This document shows, in pieces, positions 45,598 to 55,414 of a DNA stretch of 64,000 bases. This DNA is from Galaxea fascicularis (lineage: Eukaryota > Cnidaria > Anthozoa > Scleractinia > Euphylliidae). The notes beneath the pieces were generated by a model. That model did no database searches and was not told where the DNA came from. It saw nothing but the letters and a program-made list of their open reading frames with translations. Both the position numbers and the translations under genes were made by a program. Numbering within the stretch: the stretch's first letter is position 1; every line of letters begins with the position of its first letter. The stretch covers positions 7,345,671-7,409,670 of the forward strand of contig OX419336.1 of NCBI GenBank assembly GCA_948470475.1. Direction: 5' to 3'.

Positions 45598-45962
45598 AGG
45601 GGTGGCAAATGATACCTCTAAAATCTTGGGTCTCGTAAACTTTTCCTCCGATCTTGAAATCTCGACAGCCTTTGCGAGGAGTCTCGAAGTCTCGTTTATA
45701 GTGCATATATTTCGGTCTCGAAGTCTCACATGTTTGGTCTCGGTCTCGGATTTTCACACAAGGTCTAGGCGTCCTGTAGCCTGTTCCAGCAGAGCGAGAT
45801 GAAAAATGGAGGGAGCTTGGGACCGGCGGCGGTGCCCCTGCTACCCCCAGTCCCCGCTCAATTTTTTGCTCGCTTAGTCTCGTTCGCCCGCCTCCACCAT
45901 CTTAGAGCCTGAAACAGGCTAGGCGTCTCGGTAGGTCTCGAATTTAACCATTCGCTACCCCT
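45598..45962. repeat. MITE packed with GTCTCG motifs, TAA target duplication
   Basis: The ends AGGGGTGGCAAATG and the inverse of CATTCGCTACCCCT (CGAATGG type) are flanked by TAA on both sides. GGTCTCG and AGTCTCG occur about ten times inside, mostly in one orientation. A nested element occupies 45777-45921. Confidence 0.75.
45777..45921. repeat. Nested 145-bp MITE, TAGCCTG terminal repeats
   Basis: The ends TAGCCTGTTCCAG / CTGAAACAGGCTA are flanked by GGCGTCCTG (45768-45776) and GGCGTCTCG (45922-45930), a 9-bp duplication matching at 7 of 9 positions. Terminal type and duplication length match the element at 17619-17707. Confidence 0.65.
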
Positions 45963-46322
45963 TAACAAGTATTCTTTTTCCATGTCCATGTTTAAACATA
46001 CTAACGACCTAATATTTATCCACATTGGCTCCAGTCTTGAAAGAGGAAAAAAGGGGACCCCGCTGAACACTGACTAAAACTGATGAGGCTGCGTTGGTTG
46101 CAATAGACAATTCCGCAATTTTTCAGTCCTGAAGTATCGAAGTAGAGTGAACGCCGTCATCAAAACGATCACTGTCGTGCTATGAATTTGGTCGTTTCAA
46201 CGGGGTGTCGGATCAACGTGGTTTTCAAATAAGAACATAGTTGAGTGGGCTTTTGTTCGGTCCACAAATAGTGGTCGTAATACCGGGTTGGTCGTATGGC
46301 CGGTTTCCACTGTATATTCCAC

Positions 46323-46503
46323 TTTAGACCATGCCATAGAAAATACAGCCAATCAGAATGCAGGAAAGTCGTTGTATATTCGTCGGTAATTCCACCGAAC
46401 CTTCCCATCGATCAGTGCAATTCGACGGTATCGTAACCAACCTTCCCATTGTGTGATGTATCGATTATGTAATGCCACGTATTTTCTATGACATGGTATA
46501 AAG
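46323..46503. repeat. MITE-like inverted repeat
   Basis: TTTAGACCATGCCATAGAAA near the left end is mirrored by TTTTCTATGACATGGTATAA on the right, with about 130 bp between. Confidence 0.65.
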
Positions 46504-46850
46504 GAATGAATGAATGAAGCTTTATTTAATCTCGGGATTGATGAGGTTGGTTAGACCTCTAGCAAAAGTATGCTAATTAGTCGAGAGAGAGAAAAAAAAA
46601 TGAAAGAAAGCAACAAAAATCCAAAACCTTATGTACAATATAAAGCCTAAAAATTACATGAAATAGCTATATACAATAGAAAGCCCAATTACTCAATAGA
46701 ACATAGATATTATATAGATATTATAAAGAAATTAGCTAAAACCTTAGCTGTCGAACTGCTTTTTTAAAGACTGACAATGAGCTTAGGGATCTTAAGGTAT
46801 CAGAGATCTTCACGTTCCAAGTAATAGCCGCCAAGTACTTTACTGAGTTG
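46504..46850 (-). repeat. Probable LINE 3' tail
   Basis: GAATGAATGAATGAAGCTTTATTTAAT at the left edge is the reversed form of a LINE end with an (ATTC)n tail. The sequence to its right has no readable reverse transcriptase frame, so only 3' UTR would remain. Confidence 0.35.
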
Positions 46851-46863
46851 CATAACTATAATA

Positions 46864-47026
46864 TAGTTATGCAAGGCTTTCTCGTGGTATACTATAAAAT
46901 ATCCCACTCGTCACTTGTATTTTCTTTGCATACAAACGAGCTCAAAGGCTCGTGTGTATACGAAGAAACTATAAGTGACTCGTGGGATATTCCATGGTAT
47001 ACCACTTGAAAGGATTTCATAACTAG
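46864..47026. repeat. Palindromic MITE directly upstream of the 47.3-kb gene
   Basis: The arms TAGTTATGCAAGGCTTTCTC...GTGGTATAC...ATCCCACTCGTCACTT and their mirror (AAGTGACTCGTGGGATATTCC...GTATACCAC...GAAAGG...CATAACTA) are about 65 bp each. The right end lies five bases from a TATAAAA box. Confidence 0.8.
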
Positions 47027-47030
47027 TATG

Positions 47031-47037
47031 TATAAAA
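47031..47037 (+). promoter_or_regulatory. Candidate TATA box for the 47.3-kb gene
   Basis: TATAAAA lies immediately past the MITE and 256 bases before the ATG. This would give a leader of about 230 nt. It is inferred from sequence only. Confidence 0.3.
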
Positions 47038-47292
47038 ACACAACCAGAAAGTCGTTTCTGGCGATCATTTCAGCTTAGCCACTTTCTGTTACGTTGGTTT
47101 GATAGTTTTTTATTTGTCCCTTCTCTGATAGATGTTCTTTTAACGTTTTTGGTTTAACTCATTTTGTAAGCTGCGTTCTGTTCCTATCTTTAGTTGTGCA
47201 TATTGACGTAAATATGCCGGGAGCAAAGAGTCTGGGTACGAAGTTGGCCTGGTTCCGGCTTGTGAGCGATTTTGTATCGGTGACAATTCACA

Positions 47293-47979
47293 ATGTACAT
47301 GTTCTGCTGCAAGCTGAAGATTTTCTGTTACCTGGTGTTGATTGTCTATCATGGTATCGACGTTTATTTTGATTGGTCTAATTATCGTGAACTATACGAA
47401 GACAACACAGTTTCTGGAATTTTGATTTCGACTAAGAACAGTCTTGTCGAGATCTTCTTTTTCTTCAGTTGCTTTACTGGTACTCTTTTCAGCATAGCCA
47501 TGGTTGTGGCCTACGGATATTACATCAAGTATCACTGGGATTGCATTAACCGCACAGGTTACCGACCAGTTAGCTATTCAGATGGTGAATTTTCAATCAC
47601 CGATCCTGAATGTGACAACAAATGCAACCGCAAATTCGTCACGGTTGAATTATTGGTCTCGGTTCTGGAACTTCTTGGTAAGGATAACATTCAAAGTGGC
47701 ATATTGTTTTGGATATACACGTCGCAGTTAATTAACGCCAGCCCCAGCAGTAGCTTCATCGTCTTTCAAGCCTGCAGCGTTGCAGCACACTTAAAGCTGG
47801 GCATATGCTTCATGACAAAATTGTTTGGATGTGGGGCAGGCGAAGACTCTTGTTGCGAGGGATCGTGTGCCAAGAGTTTGGCCTGTATGATTGGATTAAT
47901 AGGTTCACTAGTTTTCTTAGGCTTAACTGTCGTGTCTCTGGTGAAGGCTGTAAACATTTTTCTTCTTAAGAACTCTTAA
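47293..47979 (+). CDS. Uncharacterised multi-pass membrane protein, single exon
   Basis: A 228-residue uninterrupted frame starts with an ATG. Hydrophobic segments fall at about 7-27 (CKLKIFCYLVLIVYHGIDVY), 52-77 (VEIFFFFSCFTGTLFSIAMV), 135-165 (weaker), 165-185 and 198-223 (ACMIGLIGSLVFLGLTVVSL), so four or five membrane spans are likely. The stretch between spans two and three contains Cys residues (DPECDNKCNRKF), as does a later one (CGAGEDSCCEGSCAK), which could form disulphides or be lipidated. I do not recognise the family; a cnidarian-specific protein is the simplest reading. The absence of introns, unlike neighbouring genes, could mean a young or retrotransposed gene. Length, the ATG and consistent topology argue for a real gene. 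Confidence 0.7.
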   Translation: MYMFCCKLKIFCYLVLIVYHGIDVYFDWSNYRELYEDNTVSGILISTKNSLVEIFFFFSCFTGTLFSIAMVVAYGYYIKYHWDCINRTGYRPVSYSDGEFSITDPECDNKCNRKFVTVELLVSVLELLGKDNIQSGILFWIYTSQLINASPSSSFIVFQACSVAAHLKLGICFMTKLFGCGAGEDSCCEGSCAKSLACMIGLIGSLVFLGLTVVSLVKAVNIFLLKNS

Positions 47980-49155
47980 ACGTTAGAAAAATTAATGATC
48001 ATTGAAGTGTTGATCCTGACTGATTAGCAAGTTACCTATTAACACCGTGTTTGTACATTGATGTCAACTTTGTGTGTAACCCTAAGGGCTCGAAGTAGAT
48101 CCAAAAATTATTAGAAACTCTGATGGACGGATTATTTTAGGGACATAAAATACTGCCATGACACTTTGCATAGTTAGTCACTGTCCGTCACGAAGCAACC
48201 GATGTAAAAAGGCCATTCATGGTTAGGTGCTCATCGCAACAAGTATTTTAATCGTTTACCGGTGTATTACTGTAGCACAACAGAATTTACTTTCATGATG
48301 TTTATATGGTCACCTCCTGCCATGTGCTGTTCGTGTGGTATCCACTACATGAAACATATAAACGTACCACAGAACTCTACTCAAGCGCCTTTCAACGGAC
48401 GTCTTGAGGTTTCCGGGAAGTGGATGGCTTTCTAAGAAATGATTAATTATTCATAAACATCGAAGACACGGTTGTTTGTGCCTAGGGCCCGTCAATCGAA
48501 CTGTGCTCCCTAGTCGCGCGTTTTACTCCCCTTCCCTCTCGCCTGCCACGCAGGCTATGTGCTCTCCCGTGGTCCCTGAGTTCGGTGAGTATGCTTTATT
48601 TGCCCCACTGGAAATTCAGGCATGATTCGCAACAGCTTTCGCTCAGTGTTCTTGACACCTTCCGAAAGAAAGCTATGATTGCCGCTTGTGCTAATCAAGT
48701 ACATTTCGGAAAGGACGCGTCAGGTGCCGTGCATGTTTAGAATTATATTCTTTCATCAACAGAACGTGTCAATTTCGAATAATATGAACTGCGTCTTCCT
48801 TTGCACCGAATGGACCATTCAACAAGACTGAAACACATTCGGAAGCTGTTGAAAATCACCCGGGGGGTTCTTCCAGAAAAATTGAAATAGGGTGTTGATT
48901 TAAGGGTCAGGTCTGAAATAGGGCATCAAATTTTTTATCAGGTCTTAACTAGAGTAGGAAAAATCACAGATTTTGGTCTGAAATAAGGTAAGGGTTTCAG
49001 GAAGCATGCCGCACACCCCACCCAGACCTGCCTTATAATTCTCTGTTCCACCACTTGCATGTGTTTATAGTGCTACGCGGCACAACATATATATGTACCC
49101 TTACTTTCTCTTCGCCGCGATTCACCACCTTAATCGTCCCCGACTTTCTCTGTCC
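47980..49155 (+). other. Intergenic region after the membrane-protein gene
   Basis: Probably 3' UTR followed by unremarkable DNA. I saw no close AATAAA. There is a short repeat-like stretch at 48860-49010 (GAAATAGGG and GGTCTGAAATAAGG units). A 50-60 base segment at 49033-49105 (AATTCTCTGTTCCACCACT...CATATATATGTACCC) recurs at 49339-49380, on the other side of the SINE. Confidence 0.45.
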
Positions 49156-49335
49156 GACCTCGTAGCTTAGTCGGCAGAGCAACGGTAGGTCTAATCCGGA
49201 GGTCGTGGGTTCGATTCCCACCGAGGTCATAAGAATTTTTTCTTTGCCTCGAGTGGTTCCCTGATACCCTTTACTAGGGCTAACGCCCAGTGGGTTTTTC
49301 ATGGGTTTCTAATAGCACTTTAATTTACACTTCAG
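49156..49335 (+). repeat. tRNA-derived SINE
   Basis: The head (49156-49228, 73 nt) folds as a tRNA: acceptor GACCTCG/CGAGGTC, A-box TAGCTTAGTCGGCAGAGC, B-box GGTTCGATTCC in a GTGGG/CCCAC stem. The anticodon arm pairs over only three base pairs, so it is not a working tRNA gene. The body (AGGGCTAACGCCCAGTGGGT) follows. It reads as a known coral SINE type. The minus-strand frame across it (SVGIEPTTSGLDLPLLCRLS) is a frequent spurious protein in databases. Confidence 0.8.
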
Positions 49336-49689
49336 AGTTAATTCTCTGTTCCACCACTCATACATATATATGTACCCTGCCTTATAATCAGTTCCCTAGG
49401 TCAGACCAATGTCTGAGGTAATGTTTATACACTTTTATTACTGTACAAAGTTTCGAGCTTAAAATTCCAGACAATAAAGCAGGTTGCATAATGCGCCGCC
49501 AATTCGAGACTAGAGTGCACAAACCATACCCTATTTCTAACCAAAATTGTAATATCGATGATGTCGTCAAATGAGACCGATTGGAGTTGTGGGTTAATAA
49601 AAAATGGAAGCACATGGTTGGTATTGATGTGCTAGTTAAATCTGTGCGTGTTTTGGGTTGAATCGGAATGTTTCATTCATTGTGAAACA

Positions 49690-50870
49690 CTACAATTGGC
49701 GACAAGAATTAAATAATGTGAGAGGAAAATGATGGCGACACTTGATGAAGTTCGTGGAATACAAGCATTTGACTGTCGAGGAGATAGCCCGAGTGTCGGG
49801 CCAAGATGGCGGCGGTGGCGAAAGGCATTTCAATTTTATGTCGATGACCGTGGCATCACAACAGCCGCTCGAAAGAAGACCTTACTCTTGCATTGTGCAG
49901 GAATGGAGGTTCAAGATATATTTGAGACTTTAACAGATCCAGGTGCACCTGCCAGGCAGGAAGACGATGTTTACAACGCTGCACTTCGAACACTCGATGC
50001 CTATTTCACACCGCAAGTGAATGTACCGTACAAGCGACACATCTTTCGCCCAATGAAGCAAGAAGAGCATGAAACGGTCGATCAGTTTGTTGTACGGCTC
50101 AGTACACAAGCTGCGAATTGTGATTTTGGAGCTACAAAGAATGAGCAAATACGAGATCAAATTATCGATAATTGCAAGTCTACGGAGAAGGGACAAGAAA
50201 TTAACATTGACAAATACGCAGGAAATCGCTAGATCACTAGAGTTGTCGCAGGCACAAGCGAAGCAAATTGAAGGTGCTGTGGGAGCGACGGTTAATGCGG
50301 TCAAGGAAGACAGAAAACTCAAAGGATCAAGAAGAGATTATCAAAAGAAGAGTCTGCAATGTTACCGATGTGGACAAAGTGGACATTTCACTCGTGATAG
50401 GCATTGTCGAGCAAGAGCTCAAACCTGTACAAAGTGTCACATGGTAGGACATTTTGCGTCAGTTTGCAAAACGAAGACTAAACAAGAGCAGAAGAATAGG
50501 GACAATGGGAAACAAAGTGGACGGAGAAAAGTTAACTGTGTGGAGGAAGATGAAGATGATGAATATGCTTTTACCGTGGGATTTGGTGAGTCACGTGAAA
50601 CAAGTAGCTCAGAGACAGTTGATTTAGAAGTTGGAGGTGTGGTTCTCAGTGGAGTTCTTATTGACTCAGGATCATCCTGTAATATTATCGATCAGACAAC
50701 CTGAGAGAAATTAAAGAAAAAAGGAATAAAGTGCAAATCAGAAAGAACAAATCAGAAATTGTATTCTTACGGAACCTCAGAACCACTCACTCTGGGAAAA
50801 TTTGAAGCCTCTGTAAACGTAGCTGGTAAGTTACAGCTGAATTTATTAAATTCATTTGGGATATTCTAAA
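49690..50870 (+). mobile_element. Ty3/gypsy-type retrotransposon remnant: gag and protease
   Basis: TTGGCGAC at about 49696 is a typical primer-binding site, so a 5' LTR may end just before it, although I could not define its start. Gag begins at 49729 (MMATLDEVRGIQAFDC) and includes the KTLLLHCAGMEVQDIFETL and FRPMKQEEHETVDQFVVRL segments. A frameshift near 50190 moves it to the frame ending at 50704, which holds two CCHC-like knuckles (CYRCGQSGHFTRDRHC, CTKCHMVGHFASVC) and the protease motif GVLIDSGSSCNIID. A TGA at about 50702 interrupts the protease frame, which otherwise runs on to about 50868. Polymerase and 3' LTR are missing. Confidence 0.85.
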
Positions 50871-51100
50871 ACTATGATTTTCTGACAATATTTGGCTACT
50901 TTTATTACTATCTTTCCAATTTCCAAAAAAAAAACTGTTAAAATTCAACTAAGAAATCCACTGGTTTACCGGAATTTTACCTTAGCTGGTAAATAACAGC
51001 CAATTTTGTTGAAGGTGTTCCAATGCATGGAAGGAAATGTCAAAAATGTTGAAATTAGGGAAGGTAGTAAACGTAGTAAGAAATGAAAGTAAAGGACTTT
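50871..51100 (+). other. AT-rich spacer
   Basis: No coding signal. It lies between the gypsy remnant and the minisatellite. Confidence 0.4.
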
Positions 51101-51510
51101 GATATTTCCATGTTCCATCCAGAACAAGGTATGCAAAGGAACTTGCAAATTTCCATCTTCCTATCACAGACACAACGTAAAGGGGCCTTGGAAATTTCCA
51201 TGTTCCTTTTACGGATACAACGTAAAGGGGTTTGGAAATTTCCATGTTCTTTTCACAGACACAACGGAAAGGGGTTTGGAAATTTCCAAACCCCTTTATG
51301 CTACGTCTGTAAAAGGAACATGTGAAAGGAACATGGAAATTTCCATGTTCCTTTCACATGTTCCTTTCACAGACGTAACATAAAGGGGTTTGGAAATTTC
51401 CATGTTCCTTTCACAGACACAATGCAACGTAAAGGGGCTTGGAAATTTCCATTTTCATTTTACGGACACAACGCAAAGGAACTTGGAAATTTCCGTGTTC
51501 CTATGCGTTG
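51100..51510 (+). repeat. Minisatellite with seven GGAAATTTCC palindromes
   Basis: About nine units of 44-57 bp each read roughly ATTTCCATGTTCCTTTCACA then GACACAACGTAAAGGGGTTTGGAA, with one central unit inverted. Exact GGAAATTTCC occurs at 51190, 51234, 51278, 51335, 51392, 51441 and 51485. Because the unit length is often not a multiple of three and the array contains an inversion, the open frames over it are by-products of the repeat. Confidence 0.9.
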
Positions 51511-52225
51511 TATCGCTAACAAAGAACGTGGAGATTAAATTTCCACTGTTTGGTTTCAATGTAAAAGAAAAAAAAGTTATGAGAACTGCAAATTTACATT
51601 TTCAGTCTGGTCAACGCGAGAAAATTGAAGTATAAATGCAAATTAGATAACAAAATCGTCGTTTTCCTTGCCTTTTCAAATAGCCTTTATACTGTTACAT
51701 TAGAATGTATCAATAAAATCATATACCTTTGAGCCTTACAAGTAATCTAACCTTTTTATTCATATCTCGAAAACACTGTTGTGAGATCAGATTCTCCCAA
51801 ATTTTAAGATCATTCTTAAACCCTGATAGGGTTGGGATTGACTTAACAACGTTTCTTATCTTTTACCTAATTAGACTTGACTGCGTATGCAACGTTACGT
51901 TTGTACTGATTACATCACTGCTCACACGCATCAAATGAAATATGCAACGTAATTGCTTGCTGATGTATGTCTGTGTGTATGTATGCTCATTCCAGAATGC
52001 AGAACAGGTGCTGTTTCTATGACATATACAATGCAATAACTGAAATGTACTTTTTCTGTAAGAACAGCCTAAGAACACCTCCAGTAACAAACTTGATAGG
52101 AAAGGCATATAAAGAACTTAACCCTATGCGTTGTCATTTCTTAAGCTCCCATTGTCATATGAAACTGCGAATGTTCGATGGACGGCTTTAATTTGCCCAT
52201 AAATCAATCAAATAGGTAAATTTCA
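51511..52225. other. Intergenic AT-rich DNA
   Basis: Nothing recognised. Short open frames on both strands lack family character. Confidence 0.4.
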
Positions 52226-53155
52226 CTATTTTTCCTGCATTTGAACAACTTTCCGTCGAATTGATCTTAGCTTCGTCGCATCGGTTTCGGCAACGATGCA
52301 ATTGAATTCTCCAATTTCCGCACAGGCAACATGAGCAGCTGAACCTGGGTAGAAGAGCAAAATCCAAAATGTTAGCAATATTCGCGAGTGTTTGGTACAA
52401 TTTTTTTTAGTTCAGGGCCTTAACTACAAATCCGTTTCGATGTCTTACAATTCAGCTTGACATGAAAGAAATTGAATAGATATGTGGATATGATCATCCC
52501 ATTTCCGTTGTGTTATTTGAAAAATGAGCTCGATTATCCTGTTTTTTTACCTGTATCGCTGCACAGATCAAGCACCCAGGTACCTTGGTAGCCGTATTAC
52601 GTCAACAAAGTCTTGTACAACTCTACCGGTTTGGCGGTCACAGTGGTATTGAACTGGAAGACATTACTTGACTAGGTCTTGTGGGTACATTTTCCCCAAT
52701 GACATATGCTGAAAGGGACCACACGCTGACGAAGTCTGTTGTTATCAACTAGATTTCAACAAGAAAATGTAAGATTAGGGAGAATTCATGCCGCACCACC
52801 GATGCTCGCTTCAATTCTTTCGTTTGCTGTTGTTGAAAGGTACAGGCGGACTTTCGCTCGTGTCATTGGTGGTTGAAGTCCGTTTTCTGTTATTTGGCCT
52901 CTTTGGCACGGTCTCGTCTGCTAAACGGTTTAGACCATCCGCGAACGACATCGAGGGAACTTCTTCTCCTTGGCTCTCCAGCTCAAGGCTCGGTTCTTCT
53001 AATTGGCTTCCATCCGGTAGTACAATTTCGTTGAAGCGCTTCACGAATGTATTTGCTGAATAGCAAGACTTAAACTGTTAAGAAAACTCGTTCTCCGTGA
53101 AGTCGAAAAAAGACACTCTCAATCCAATTCCTTTAAGGTCGTTATCACATGCAAT
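52226..53155 (-). pseudogene. Broken, intron-containing gene resembling an amino-type DNA methyltransferase
   Basis: Three minus-strand exons can be joined in frame: 53155 to about 52843 (TAACCCTCAG acceptor; contains KRFNEIVLPDG and a charged tail), 52748-52551 (after CTTGTTGAAATCTAG; ends ACAG|GTAAAA) and 52344-52226 (after CTTCTACCCAG; ends TAG). The last two give VTAKPVELYKTLL, a stop, YGYQGTWVLDLCSDTGSAAH, ACAEIGEFNCIVAETD and IRRKV. A KPxEL segment followed by a D-L-C-x-x-T-G-S glycine loop and an acidic strand end is the C-terminal layout of beta-type N6-adenine/N4-cytosine DNA methyltransferases. Stops at about 53078, 52674 and 52605 show it is dead. The upstream part, including any catalytic DPPY-like motif, is not visible; a LINE starts 120-200 bp upstream. 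Confidence 0.55.
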
Positions 53156-53329
53156 CTGAGGGTTAAAAGTGACAGTAACAGTTTTAGTTATTCAGCAGAA
53201 GTCCTTCTTTTAATGGTTAGGTCACGCAATTTTATCGTTGTTCAGTTATCACTGCTCAAGCCGCCCATAACTGATGGAACAAAACATTACAATCTGTAGA
53301 AGAACACTAAACGAAATACAGCAAAACCA

Positions 53330-54682
53330 AAAACCAGCGGACCGGGAAACAAAAACTTTACTACAAAAGTTTTGTAATTTTGGAATTTCTGGCTATCTAT
53401 TGAAGTGGTGTGAAAGCTATTTGAGTAATCGTTGGCAAAGAACTGTGTTGGATGGTGTCTCCTCCACCTGGTCGGAAGTTCCATCTGGTGTCCCACAGGG
53501 CTCCATTTTGGGGCCTTTATTTTTTGTTGTTTTTATAAGCGACTTGCCAGATGTCGTTCTCCCTGGAAATACTATTGCGCTTTTTGCGGATGACTGTAAA
53601 ATTTCAAGAATCATTGATGATGCTACTGATCAACTCTGTTTTCAACAGGACCTGGATAATCTCCATCAGTGGAGTATTCGCAACGCTTTGGACTTTCATG
53701 TCAAAAAGTGCAAAATTATGAGAATAACAAAGAAACAGCATCCCTATGTCTCTAATTATTCCTTGGACAATTCCATTTTGGACGAAGTTAAAGAATTCAA
53801 AGACTTGGGAGTAACAACTACTGATAATTTTAATTGGAACTCGCACATTGATATTATTGTTTCCAAAGCAAACAGAATGCTAGGGCTAATTAAAAGGTCA
53901 TGTAGAGGTCTGGATGACGCTAAGACACTGAGAACTCTCTACTGCGCATTGGTTCGATCAAATGTTGAATACTGTTCTGTGGTATGGTCACCCTACACCA
54001 AAAAGAACATAGAAAAGCTTGAAAGAGTACAAAGAAGAGCAACCAAGTTCATTTTAAAGACTGAGGACAATTATGAGACTCGCTTAAAGAAGCTAAATTT
54101 GATGTCACTAGAAAATAGGAGATTCATAGCTGATGTTACATTTTTATACAAAGCTCTAAATGGAATAAGTAATATTAATATTGATTCTTATGTTGATTTT
54201 TATTCTGATGCTGATCATTATTCATTTAGGAAATATGATTATTTATCTCTTAAAAAGAAATACACAAGAACAAATCTCCTCAAATTTAGTTTTTTTCATA
54301 GGATAGTTGACGCCTGGAATCTTTTGCCTTACGATACTCGTAAAGCAGCAAGTGTAAATATTTTTAAGAAGGGAGTTAAGAAGTATTTGTTGGATAATAT
54401 GTCAAATTAGTTATTTATAGACCCTCTTATTAATTAATTTATAGCTTTTGATATATTTATCCCACTTGATCTCTATGTAATGGCTGATTGATTTTTGATT
54501 TTTATCTGATTTTAACGAAATGATCTATTATTTTAATCCTGCAAGTTGTAATAGTATAAAATCATTGGTGATCTGTTTGTTATGGGGTCCTGGACTCCTT
54601 TACGGATTATCCATATGGCTATTTTTACTATTCTTTTAGTATGTACTATCTGATGCCATTAAATTGTAAAAAAAAAAAAAGA
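53330..54682 (+). mobile_element. LINE copy, 3' half (jockey/CR1-like)
   Basis: An intact frame to 54410 reads FCNFGISGYLLKWCESYLSN, GVPQGSILGPLFFVVFISDL and FADDCKISRIIDD, then the LGLIKRSCRGL, CSVVWSPYTKKNIEKLERVQ, RRATKFI and tail segments, with a final HRIVDAWNLLPYDTR. It is 5'-truncated within the reverse transcriptase; the ATG at 53274 belongs to flanking DNA. A 270-base 3' UTR ends in an A-run (about 54669-54681). It belongs to a different family from the copy at 41950-43675. Confidence 0.88.
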
Positions 54683-55414
54683 GGTCGGCCGACGTTTGTC
54701 AATTGTGTTACAATTAGCTTGAAAGCACGATCATTAAAAGTCTAACCTGCGATCAGGCTCTTTTTTTCGTTTCGTTGGTAGACCTTTCCCGCGGGAAGGA
54801 CGAAACGAAAAATAGAGCCTGATACAAGTCTTCTATGGTGCGTCTACCGCCTTCACAGCGGTCAAACGACTGAGCATGCGCAAGTTTTCGGCACTTCCGG
54901 TCACTTTCCCGCGATAGATTGCTCGATCAAAGTGCTCGACATCGACGCGCTACGGAACAAAAAAATGCGTCGGTTTGTGAGTGAATTATAGTGGCGGAAT
55001 TTGTTCATTCGTCAATGAATTATTGTCCTTAATGGCGTACCCTTTGTAACTGAAGACCTAGACGATGCTCAACGGCAGTCAACGGACAAGAAAGTACGAA
55101 CTTTGAGTTCGAATACGGCTGGACGCGCTCGGTTCCATGGTCCACGGTGAGTAAACAATTGTTGATATGCATGTTGGAACTAAGCCTGGCTTGTAAACTC
55201 TTTCTATTTCCTTGGCTAAAACAACGGGTTGTTTAAGTGTTTTGTTTTTCTTTATTCGTCTGTGATAAGTTGATATCAAATTACATTTCGATGTGAACTC
55301 TAAACCACATTTAAGTGTATACATGCACATGAGGACAACTTGGATGAACATTTCAGATTAGTCATGTACAGCGGAAAGCTCACCAGTCGGGAATCGTTGT
55401 TACAGGGAATTAAT
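54683..55414 (+). other. Short palindrome and possible promoter/first exon
   Basis: 54750-54825 is a hairpin with arms GATCAGGCTCTTTTTTTCGT / ACGAAACGAAAAATAGAGCC. The following 54840-55150 is richer in CG (CTTCCGGTCACTTTCCCGCG) than its surroundings and ends in CCACG|GTGAGT, a good splice donor, as though a non-coding first exon of a plus-strand transcript lay here. I found no matching downstream exon. Confidence 0.3.

Larger units (their letters stand above)
43676..46322. other. Intergenic region with small repeats
   Basis: No gene is convincing. There are AAGGTGGCT- and AAGGTGGCCC-type repeat ends at 44273 and 44425, a hairpin AGCTCGGTGACCCCGAGCT at about 44376-44394, and a MITE pair at 45598-45962. 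Longer minus-strand open frames (43621-44214 and 44556-44921) have no ATG-supported start or no family match; see the rejected list. Confidence 0.4.

Noticed and set aside
49156..49228. Functional tRNA gene
   Set aside because: Acceptor and T arms fold, but the anticodon stem pairs over only three bases and the sequence continues into a SINE body.
49033..49302. 89-codon frame containing SVGIEPTTSGLDLPLLCRLS
   Set aside because: It is the antisense of a tRNA-derived SINE, a well-known source of false protein predictions.
51083..51635. Open frames of 80-94 codons with repeated GNFHVPF/KFPCSF units
   Set aside because: They are read through the minisatellite; unit lengths shift frame and an inverted unit interrupts them.
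53274..53330. ATG start for the LINE frame at 53274
   Set aside because: The first codons do not resemble reverse transcriptase; the LINE homology begins after about 53330, so the ATG belongs to pre-existing DNA.
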